Shown piece by piece: positions 44,084 to 51,413 of a stretch of 53,387 bases of DNA. A model generated the notes under the pieces. That model had not been told where the DNA came from. It searched no databases and saw only the letters and a list, made by a program, of their open reading frames with translations. The translations under genes were made by a program, and so were the position numbers. Every line of letters starts with the position of its first letter. Position 1 is the first letter of the stretch. The DNA is from Micrococcales bacterium (GTDB lineage: Bacteria; Actinomycetota; Actinomycetes; Actinomycetales; WQXJ01), in the NCBI GenBank assembly GCA_009784895.1, contig WQXJ01000011.1, forward strand, positions 1 through 53,387, written 5' to 3'.

Positions 44084-45928
44084 ATGGTCCCAATTGTGCG
44101 TCAGTTCACCACACCGGCTTACCTGGACCACGACCCCGGGTTGTCGATTGGCCGGCTGATCGAGAACCGCTGCCTGGCCAACCCCGAAGCCGTCCAGGCC
44201 ACCTTCCGCCAGGGCGATGTTTGGGTCGAGGTCTCAGCCGCCCAGTTCGTTGAAGAAGTCAACGCCCTGGCCAAAGGGCTAATCGCGGCGGGGATCGACA
44301 AAGGCGAGACAGTCGGCATTATGGGCCGGACCTCCTACCAGTGGACTTTGATCGACGTGGCACTGTGGTCCATTGGCGCCGTTGGAGTACCGATCTACCA
44401 GACCAGCTCGGTCGATCAGGCCGGCTGGATTTGCCAAGACGCCTCGCTCAAGGCCGTTTTCGCCGAACTAGACGAACAAGCCGAGGTGATTGCCGGCATC
44501 GGGCATTTCTCAGGCCAAGTCTGGGTTTGGGCCCAAGACGGGCTAGACCAACTGGTCAAAGCCGGACAGAGCGTTTCTGACGCCCAGCTGGCCGCCCGGG
44601 CCAAGTCCGTCACCGGTGATGACCTAGCCACGGTGATTTACACTTCCGGCACCACCGGCCGGCCCAAAGGCGTCGAGCTAACCCACTCTAACTTCGTCAC
44701 GCTGACCCGAAACGCCATCATTGAACTCTGGTTCATCTGCAAGCCGGGCCGGCGCATGCTCATGTTCCTGCCGCTAGCGCACGTCTTTGCCCGCCTGATC
44801 AACGTCATCCTGCTGGCCTCCCCGGCCGTGGCCGGTTACAGCCCTGACACCTCGCGCCTGCTTGAGGATATGCAGACTTTCAGGCCAACCGCCATGTTGG
44901 TGGTGCCGCGGGTGCTGGAGAAGGTCTACAACTCGGCCGAGGCCGCCACCGGCGGCGGCTTCAAACGCAAGCTTTTCCGTTTGGCCGCCAAAGTGTCAAT
45001 GGCCTACTCCCGTGAACAAGACCGCGGCGGACCCAGCCCCGCCCGCCGGCTTCAGCACGCCGTTTTCAAGACCCTGGTCTACCGCAAACTGACCGCAAAA
45101 ATGGGCGGCCAGCTGACCTGCGCCGTGGCCGGTGGCGCCCCTTTGGGCCCGCGCCTGGGCCACTTTTTCCGCGGTATTGGCCTGGAGGTCTTTGAAGGCT
45201 ACGGCCTGACCGAAACGACCGCGCCCACGGCCGTCAACCGCGAGTTTGTCAACAAGATTGGCACCGTCGGCCTGCCTCTTCCTGGGCAAAGCGTGGCCGT
45301 GGCCGATGACGGCGAGGTCCTGGTGCGCGGACCTCACGTTTTTCTCCGCTACAGGAACAACCCCGAGGCCACCGAACAAGCTTTCCGTGACGGCTGGTTC
45401 TTGACCGGTGATGTCGGTTCACTCGACGCCGACGGCTATTTGTCGATTACCGGCCGGCGCAAGGAACTAATTGTCACGGCCTCAGGCAAGAACGTCGCCC
45501 CGGCCGTGCTCGAGGATCGTCTGCGTGGCCACCCACTGGTTAGCCAAGTCGTGGTGGTGGGCGATGACCGGCCGTTTGTGGCGGCGTTGGTTACCCTGGA
45601 CGCCGAAATGCTACCCGGCTGGCTGACCTCGCATAACAAGTCCCCACTGACGCTGGAACAGGCCATCATCGATCCGGACATCCGAGCCTCGCTGGACCGG
45701 GCAGTGCGGCGAACCAACCGGGCGGTTTCCCGGGCCGAGTCGATTCGCGACTTCGTCATCTTGCCTGAAGATTTCACCGAGACCAATGGCTATTTGACGC
45801 CGTCAATGAAGGTCAAACGCTCACTGGTTCTGCACGACTATGCCGGGGCAATTGATCAGTTGTACCTGGCCGCAGCCGCCCGCCGGGGCGAAGGCAATCT
45901 AGTCGAAGAACTCGAAAACCTAGACTGA
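44084..45928 (+). CDS. Long-chain fatty acid-CoA ligase (AMP-dependent, FadD15-like)
   Basis: Activates long-chain fatty acids to acyl-CoA through acyl-adenylate. The 614-residue product has the P-loop VIYTSGTTGRPKGVELTHSN near residues 186-202, the GYGLTETTAP substrate/adenylate motif, and GWFLTGDVGSLDADGYLSITGRRKELIVTASGKNVAP near the C-terminus; a catalytic Lys is expected in the final domain (TPSMKVKRS). The start is ATG at 44084, with GTG at 44096 (VRQFTTPAY) as a plausible alternative closer to homologues. It is the only plus-strand gene in an otherwise minus-strand aro-efp-pyr block, so it is probably transcribed alone. Confidence 0.92.
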   Translation: MVPIVRQFTTPAYLDHDPGLSIGRLIENRCLANPEAVQATFRQGDVWVEVSAAQFVEEVNALAKGLIAAGIDKGETVGIMGRTSYQWTLIDVALWSIGAVGVPIYQTSSVDQAGWICQDASLKAVFAELDEQAEVIAGIGHFSGQVWVWAQDGLDQLVKAGQSVSDAQLAARAKSVTGDDLATVIYTSGTTGRPKGVELTHSNFVTLTRNAIIELWFICKPGRRMLMFLPLAHVFARLINVILLASPAVAGYSPDTSRLLEDMQTFRPTAMLVVPRVLEKVYNSAEAATGGGFKRKLFRLAAKVSMAYSREQDRGGPSPARRLQHAVFKTLVYRKLTAKMGGQLTCAVAGGAPLGPRLGHFFRGIGLEVFEGYGLTETTAPTAVNREFVNKIGTVGLPLPGQSVAVADDGEVLVRGPHVFLRYRNNPEATEQAFRDGWFLTGDVGSLDADGYLSITGRRKELIVTASGKNVAPAVLEDRLRGHPLVSQVVVVGDDRPFVAALVTLDAEMLPGWLTSHNKSPLTLEQAIIDPDIRASLDRAVRRTNRAVSRAESIRDFVILPEDFTETNGYLTPSMKVKRSLVLHDYAGAIDQLYLAAAARRGEGNLVEELENLD

Positions 45929-45942
45929 GCCGCCCAAAGCCG

Positions 45943-46359
45943 TCACAAGGCCGCGAGAGCCAAACGGTAAGAGTCAATGCCGAAACCGGCGATGGTGCCT
46001 TCAACCACCGCCGAAATCACCGAGGTTTGGCGAAATGTCTCGCGGGCAGCCGGATTGGTTAGGTGGACCTCGATCACCTGAGGCACCTGAGCGACTGCGT
46101 CACGCAGGGCGTAGGAGTAGTGCGTGAAGGCGGCCGGGTTCAAGATCACCGGTATGGCTTGGTCGGCCGCTTGATGCAATAGGGCCACTATGGCGGCCTC
46201 GTCGTCCAGCTGGTGGACCGAGACCTGCCAGCCCAGCTCCTCGCCCCACTGATAACAGGCCGCCGCCAGGGCGGCATGGTCAACCAGGCCGTAAACCTCA
46301 GGTTCACGCGCACCCAAGCGACCCAGGTTGGGACCGTTGATTATCATCACTGGCTTCAT
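45943..46359 (-). CDS. aroQ: 3-dehydroquinate dehydratase, type II
   Basis: Third step of the shikimate pathway. The 138-residue product has the type II N-terminus MIINGPNLGRLGAREPEVYG with the catalytic Tyr, the NPAAFTHYSYALRDA segment and EVHLTNPAARETFR with the catalytic His. The second motif reads QLDDEAAI where many homologues have a QSNHEGE-like sequence. The start overlaps the aroB stop in ATGA. Confidence 0.94.
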   Translation of the reverse strand: MKPVMIINGPNLGRLGAREPEVYGLVDHAALAAACYQWGEELGWQVSVHQLDDEAAIVALLHQAADQAIPVILNPAAFTHYSYALRDAVAQVPQVIEVHLTNPAARETFRQTSVISAVVEGTIAGFGIDSYRLALAAL

Positions 46360-47570
46360 GGCGCCACCACCTTGTCGCCACCTTCATTGGTGTCAACCGG
46401 TGGCACATAGAGGGCTTGACCGTAGGGGTTCTCCAGGTTGAAACCTTCACCGCTAGAGGCCGGGTATGGCTTGGCCGCAGCCACCGCAGCGACGGCTTGG
46501 TAGGCCTCGTGCATAACCGAATCGGCCACCCCTTCCAAAATGACTGGGCGGCCAATACCTTCAAGCACAACCAAACGCCGCTTGCGGCCTTGGTTTTTCT
46601 TGTCCCGGCCCATGGCTTTTAGCAGGTCGACCCAATTGCCTGTCTGGTAGCTGGTGGGCAGGCCAACCGAGGCTAGGACCTCGCGGTGGGCACCCAGAAT
46701 GGACGGGTCCAACAGCCCCGAGCGGACGGCGATTTCAGCTGCGAAAACCATACCGACCGCAACCGCGTCGCCGTGGCGCCAAGAGTAGTCTTCGACCAGT
46801 TCAATGGCGTGTCCAAGGGTGTGGCCATAATTCAGGATGGCGCGCCAGCCGGCCTCTTGGGGGTCTTGCGAGACAACCTCAGCTTTGACTGCGACCGAAC
46901 GGCTAACCAGCTCCGGCATGAGCGGACCGCGCGGGTTGAGCGCCTCCTGCGGGCCGGACCAAATCACATCCAAAATGGTGCGGTCGGCCACAAATCCGGT
47001 TTTGATGACCTCGGCCATACCGCTGACCAATTCTGGACGCGGCAAGGTGTCAAGCTGGTCGCAATCGCATATCACCGCGCTTGGTTGATGAAAGGCGCCA
47101 ACCAGGTTTTTGCCCTGAACTGTGTCGATACCCGTCTTGCCGCCAATGGCGGCATCAACCATGCCCAATAAGGTCGTTGGCACATGGACCACCCGAATGC
47201 CGCGCAGCCAGGTCGCTGCCACAAAGCCGCCCAAATCGGTGGTGGCGCCGCCACCAATGGTGACAATCAAATCGGTCCGGGTGAACGAGGCCTCACCCAA
47301 CCGCTGCCAGGCCGCTTGGGCCACATCGATGGTTTTGGCCGCCTCGCCATCTGGCACAGACAGGGCGTGGACTTCCAGGCCACCTCCGCGCAAACGCTCT
47401 GCTAGCGGCATGGTCACTTCACTCAAGGCCGGGGCGTACATCACCATGACGCGAACCACGTCTTTCGGCAAATAGGCTTCGAGACGGCCGATCAGGCCGC
47501 GTCCAACCACAACCTGGTAGCCGGCACCAACTTGGACCGGAATCCGCGCCATCTCTTCCGCCACGCCCAT
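46356..47570 (-). CDS. aroB: 3-dehydroquinate synthase
   Basis: Converts DAHP to 3-dehydroquinate, using NAD and a divalent metal. Recognisable segments: VTIGGGATTDLGGFVAATWLRG, PTTLLGMVDAAIGGKTGID, and the metal-ligand histidines in LNYGHTLGHAIE and RHGDAVAVGM. The catalytic core is about 360 residues and is followed by a tail of about 40 residues (from PYPASSGEG) that I cannot assign. The start may be the ATG at 47570, a GTG at 47564 with a better-placed AAAGG, or the ATG at 47552. Shikimate kinase (aroK), usually between aroC and aroB, is not present. Confidence 0.93.
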   Translation of the reverse strand: MGVAEEMARIPVQVGAGYQVVVGRGLIGRLEAYLPKDVVRVMVMYAPALSEVTMPLAERLRGGGLEVHALSVPDGEAAKTIDVAQAAWQRLGEASFTRTDLIVTIGGGATTDLGGFVAATWLRGIRVVHVPTTLLGMVDAAIGGKTGIDTVQGKNLVGAFHQPSAVICDCDQLDTLPRPELVSGMAEVIKTGFVADRTILDVIWSGPQEALNPRGPLMPELVSRSVAVKAEVVSQDPQEAGWRAILNYGHTLGHAIELVEDYSWRHGDAVAVGMVFAAEIAVRSGLLDPSILGAHREVLASVGLPTSYQTGNWVDLLKAMGRDKKNQGRKRRLVVLEGIGRPVILEGVADSVMHEAYQAVAAVAAAKPYPASSGEGFNLENPYGQALYVPPVDTNEGGDKVVAP

Positions 47571-47705
47571 CCCTTTCTCAGATCAAGTCCAAGCCTAACC
47601 CTAGGGGGTTGGCGAATAGTTGGCGTCAAATGCCAGTGTCAACCGCCGGTAATAGCTCACCCAGGGCGGCAAATCCGCCAAGGGCTTAGCTGCCAGCGGG
47701 CCCAT

Positions 47706-48881
47706 TCAGGTCAAGAAGTCCGCCACTCCGTCGCGATAAGCCGCCAACGAGGCCCTGACCTGGTCAACATGGTCGCCACCAAATTTATCCAGCGCGGCGC
47801 GGGCCAGCACCAGGGCGGTCATGGCCGCTGCCACTACGGCCGCAGCCGGCACTGCCGTGACATCGGAACGCTGGTGGTGGGCCGTGGCTGCCAATCCGGT
47901 CTGGGTGTCGATGGTGCCCAGGGCCTTGGCCAGAGACGGAATCGGTTTCATAGCCGCCCTGACCAGGACCGGCTCGCCGTTCGACATGCCGCCTTCAATC
48001 CCACCGGCGTGGTTGGTCCGGCGTCTAGTTTGGCCATTTTGACGTTCGATTTGGTCGTGCACGGCCGATCCGACTCGGCTGGCCACCTCACAGCCAAGGC
48101 CAATCTCGACCGCTTTGACCGCTTGAATCGACATCAACGCCGCCGCCAACTGGGCGTCGAGCCTCCGGTCAGCTTGGACGTGTGAGCCCAGGCCCACCGG
48201 CACGTTCCAGGCAATCACCTCAACTGTGCCGCCCAGGGTTTCACCGGCTTGTTTGGCTTGGTCGATCCGGCTTTTCATGGCGCTGGCGGCAGCGGCGTCA
48301 AGGCTGCGGACCGGACTGGCGTCCAGCGCTGCCAAATCGGCTGGCCCGGGCCGGTGTTCGGCGGCTGCCATGACGCCACCGAGGCTAACTACGTGAGCTG
48401 TTAGGTCAACCCCGAGGCCCTGAGCCAGGAAGGCCTGGGCGGCAGCGCCCAGCGCCACCCGGGCGGCGGTTTCCCGGGCCGAGGACCGCTCCAAAATGGC
48501 TCTGGCATCACTTTGCTGGTATTTGACCATTCCTGGCAGGTCGGCGTGGCCCGGCCTGGGCCGGGTCAGCGCGGCCGCCCGGGCCGAGGTCGGCACCGGC
48601 GCCGGATCGGCGCTCATAACCTCTTCCCATTTGGGCCACTCAGAGTTTTCGATCTCAACAGCCAGTGGCGCCCCGGTGGTCACCCCGCGCCAGAGCCCAC
48701 CAACGACCCGGATCTGGTCTTGTTCAAAGCTCATGCGCTGTCCCCGGCCATAACCCAGGCGCCGCCGGGCCAGGGCTCGGCTTAGATCGTCGGTGGTGAG
48801 TTCAACCCCGGCCGGCAGTCCGTCAAGTACGGCCAGCAAAACCGGGCCGTGGGACTCCCCCGCGGTTAGCCATCGCAGCAT
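47706..48881 (-). CDS. aroC: Chorismate synthase
   Basis: Final step of the shikimate pathway, forming chorismate from EPSP with reduced flavin. The 391-residue product starts with the canonical MLRWLTAGESHGPVLLAVLDGLPAG, contains RRLGYGRGQRMSFEQD, SARETAARVALGA and the NHAGGIEGGMSNGEPV signature, and ends with the typical AYRDG segment. It starts 12 nt after the aroE stop. The 135-bp gap to aroB on the other side contains no gene. Confidence 0.96.
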   Translation of the reverse strand: MLRWLTAGESHGPVLLAVLDGLPAGVELTTDDLSRALARRRLGYGRGQRMSFEQDQIRVVGGLWRGVTTGAPLAVEIENSEWPKWEEVMSADPAPVPTSARAAALTRPRPGHADLPGMVKYQQSDARAILERSSARETAARVALGAAAQAFLAQGLGVDLTAHVVSLGGVMAAAEHRPGPADLAALDASPVRSLDAAAASAMKSRIDQAKQAGETLGGTVEVIAWNVPVGLGSHVQADRRLDAQLAAALMSIQAVKAVEIGLGCEVASRVGSAVHDQIERQNGQTRRRTNHAGGIEGGMSNGEPVLVRAAMKPIPSLAKALGTIDTQTGLAATAHHQRSDVTAVPAAAVVAAAMTALVLARAALDKFGGDHVDQVRASLAAYRDGVADFLT

Positions 48882-48893
48882 TAGCCCATTGTC

Positions 48894-49742
48894 TCACTGC
48901 GCTGCGCTGGTCGTGGGTAGGGCCGCGCGCATGGCCGCCAGCGGCGCCAGCCGGCCGGTCATCAGCCTGAACTGTTCGGCCGCCTGATGCAGCAGCATGT
49001 CCAGGCCCGTGGCGAGGCGACCGCCACCGTCCTGCCAGGCCTGGGCCAGGGCTGATGGCCAAGGGTCGTAGGCCACGTCGAGCAGAACCCGCCCAGTCAG
49101 GTCGGCCCCCGCAAGCTGGCCGGCCAGCGGCGCGGCGGCGCCAGTCGGCAGCGTCGAAATCACCACTGAGGCGGCCCAGTCATGCCGGGCGGTCGAACCG
49201 GCAGCCGCCGCCGGGCTGGGCCAGGCTCGAAAGCGCGGCGACAAGCCCATGCGCCCGGCCGCGCTCATCAGAGCCTGGCAACGCGCCGTCGAGCGGACAA
49301 AGACCTCAACCGTGGTCAAACCCAGTTCTGCCACGGCGGCCAGGGCCGAGGCGGCCGTCGCCCCACCCCCCAGTAAGGCGGCGCTATCTGCCTGACCTAA
49401 AGGGCCGGCGTCGGTCAAAGCCTGAACCATGCCATAGACGTCAGTGTTGGCACCGACCCAGCCAGCCGGCGTCAACAGCACGGTGTTGACTGCGCCAACG
49501 GCCTGAGCCAACGGTTCAATGTGATCGAGCAGGCCCAAGACGACCTGTTTGAGCGGCCGGGTCAAGGAAAGCCCGGCCCATTCGGCCCCATCTAGGCCCG
49601 CCAGGAAGCCCGCCAAGCCGGCCTGGTCAACATCAAAGGCGTCGTAACGCCAGTTAGCCAGACCCAATTCCCTATAGGCGGCCTGGTGTAGGGCCGGGCT
49701 GAGGCTGTGGGCGATCGGGTGGCCCAGCACGGCCGCCCGCAT
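48894..49742 (-). CDS. aroE: Shikimate dehydrogenase
   Basis: NADP-dependent reduction of 3-dehydroshikimate. The 282-residue product starts MRAAVLGHPIAHSLSPALH, with the shikimate-binding SLSP, GANTDVYGMVQAL and the C-terminal GLDMLLHQAAEQF. The catalytic Lys lies in GLSLTRPLK, where most homologues read G-NVTxPxK, so the usual Asn-Val is replaced by Ser-Leu. The dinucleotide loop is LLGGGATAASALAA. I choose the ATG at 49742, which overlaps the mltG stop; the in-frame start at 49793 would lie inside mltG. Confidence 0.92.
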   Translation of the reverse strand: MRAAVLGHPIAHSLSPALHQAAYRELGLANWRYDAFDVDQAGLAGFLAGLDGAEWAGLSLTRPLKQVVLGLLDHIEPLAQAVGAVNTVLLTPAGWVGANTDVYGMVQALTDAGPLGQADSAALLGGGATAASALAAVAELGLTTVEVFVRSTARCQALMSAAGRMGLSPRFRAWPSPAAAAGSTARHDWAASVVISTLPTGAAAPLAGQLAGADLTGRVLLDVAYDPWPSALAQAWQDGGGRLATGLDMLLHQAAEQFRLMTGRLAPLAAMRAALPTTSAAQ

Positions 49743-50947
49743 CAGCCCTTGCAGCCGTCCGGTTTGTCCCAATTCGGGTTGGCTTTGATCCAAGCCTGCA
49801 GCTTGGCCACCGATTTGTCGTGAGAGGCCTTGTCAACGTTGAATTCGGTGGCGCCGGAGCACAGGTCAACGGTGACGAAAAACATCCACTTGCCTTCATC
49901 CGGCTTCAATACCGCTTCGATCGCCTTCTTACCAGGGTTGGATATGGGGCCCTTGGGCAGGCCAACAACCTTGTAGGTGTTGTAGGGGCTGTCGGAGGCC
50001 CGCTGGGAGTCGGTGGTCCAAACTGAGCCAAATTCTCCAACGGCGTAGTGCACCGTGGCGTCCGAACCAAGCGGCGTTTTGGCATCAAGTCGGTTCAGGA
50101 AGACCCGGGCCGCCTTGGGCCGGTCTTGATCCAAGCGGACTTCCTTCTCCACGATCGAAGCCAGAATGATGGTGTTCTGCCAGTCTTCCTGTGGCACTTT
50201 CAGGTCCGTCAGGGTGGTTTTGGTTTTGGAGACCATTTCTTGGAGTAGCGATTGAGGTGTCGAGGCCTCGGAAATGTTGTAGGTGGCAGGGAACAGCCAG
50301 CCCTCTACCAGCCCGCCGGCCTCGGCCGGCAGGCCAATCGCGGCTGGGTCGGCGGCCGCTTCGACCTCCTCTAAGGGCACTTCCAGCGCGTCAGCAATAA
50401 CCTGGTAAACCTGTTCTGCCCTCATCCCTTCGGTCACGGTCAGGCGGGAACTCTCCCGGTTGGCAGGGTCAAGTAGCGCCGCCACGGCATCGGCCGCGGG
50501 CATTTGCAGATTCAACTGGTAGGTGCCGGGTTGGATTTCGTTGGACCGCGGGTTGGCGCTAAAAGCCGTAATAAAAGCCTGCTCGGTGGCGACTACGCCC
50601 TTGGCTTTGAGCTCAGCGGCCATATCGGATCCGGCAAAACCCCGGCCAATAGTGACCATCACCGTTTCGGAGGAAGGTGGGCCAGGATAGTCCGTGATTT
50701 CGACCGGTTTGTCCTCGCCCCGCCACGACCGTGCGATTGGCATGCCAACGGCGTAGATGATGCCGCCCAGCAGCGCCAAGATCAACACGCTGATGGCCGC
50801 GGTTAGCCCCTTGTTTCGCTTGGTGCGCTTGACCTGCTTCTTGGCTTCAGCCGCTTCTCGCAGGGCACGGCGCGACGGCACCGCCGGGGCCGGTGGTGCG
50901 GCCGGCTCAGCCGGCTCCTCATCACCGAACAGATCCCACTGGTCCAT
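49742..50947 (-). CDS. mltG: Endolytic murein transglycosylase MltG
   Basis: Membrane-bound lytic transglycosylase of the YceG family, thought to cleave nascent glycan strands and end their polymerisation. A cytoplasmic N-terminus rich in Pro, Ala, Lys and Arg (about 60 residues) precedes one membrane helix (TAAISVLILALLGGIIYAVG), then a LysM-like part and the catalytic domain with ASIVEKE (catalytic Glu) and LNRLDAKTPLGSDATVHYA. The C-terminal PKGPISNPGKKAIEAVLKPDEG is typical. The ATG at 50947 has a GGAGG ribosome binding site; its 5' end overlaps ruvX by 26 nt. Confidence 0.94.
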   Translation of the reverse strand: MDQWDLFGDEEPAEPAAPPAPAVPSRRALREAAEAKKQVKRTKRNKGLTAAISVLILALLGGIIYAVGMPIARSWRGEDKPVEITDYPGPPSSETVMVTIGRGFAGSDMAAELKAKGVVATEQAFITAFSANPRSNEIQPGTYQLNLQMPAADAVAALLDPANRESSRLTVTEGMRAEQVYQVIADALEVPLEEVEAAADPAAIGLPAEAGGLVEGWLFPATYNISEASTPQSLLQEMVSKTKTTLTDLKVPQEDWQNTIILASIVEKEVRLDQDRPKAARVFLNRLDAKTPLGSDATVHYAVGEFGSVWTTDSQRASDSPYNTYKVVGLPKGPISNPGKKAIEAVLKPDEGKWMFFVTVDLCSGATEFNVDKASHDKSVAKLQAWIKANPNWDKPDGCKG

Positions 50948-51413
50948 CGATCTGGTCCTCCGCTCCCGCATCGCTGGGCGACAACTTTACCAATTCGTGA
51001 TCAAGTGCGGCCTGCAAGATCACTACGGCCGCCACTTGGTCGACAACTTCGCGCTGGCGCCTGCCCCGGCGCCCGGCCTGATGAAGCTGCTGATGGGCCT
51101 GGATTGTGCTGCCCCGCTCGTCGAAATAGCTCAGGTGGCAGCCCGGCTCCAACAGCCCACCAATTAGCTGACCGATCTGCCTGACGCCCGCCGCCGCCGG
51201 ACCTTCACGGCCGCTGAGGCCAACCGGTAGCCCCAGCACCAACCGTTCGGCCTGGTGTTGGCTGGCCACTTCGGCCAGCCGGGCCGCCAACTGTTGGTCG
51301 TCAAGCTGGCGGCGGTCGAGGGTTTGCAGAGGCATGGCCAGCCGCTTGTCTGGATCTGACAGGGCCAAGCCAACGCGGGCAGCACCCAGGTCAAGACCGA
51401 TCCAGCGGGCCAC
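50922..51413 (-). CDS. ruvX: Putative pre-16S rRNA nuclease / Holliday junction resolvase-like protein RuvX (YqgF)
   Basis: A 163-residue RNase H-fold protein. The first motif WIGLDLGAARVGLALSD carries the first acidic residue, the second is VLGLPVGLSGREGPAA, and the late VVDQVAAVVILQAALD supplies the last Asp. Family members process the 5' end of 16S rRNA precursor. It sits between alaS and mltG, the usual position, and begins directly after the alaS stop. Confidence 0.93.
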   Translation of the reverse strand: MARWIGLDLGAARVGLALSDPDKRLAMPLQTLDRRQLDDQQLAARLAEVASQHQAERLVLGLPVGLSGREGPAAAGVRQIGQLIGGLLEPGCHLSYFDERGSTIQAHQQLHQAGRRGRRQREVVDQVAAVVILQAALDHELVKLSPSDAGAEDQIDGPVGSVR

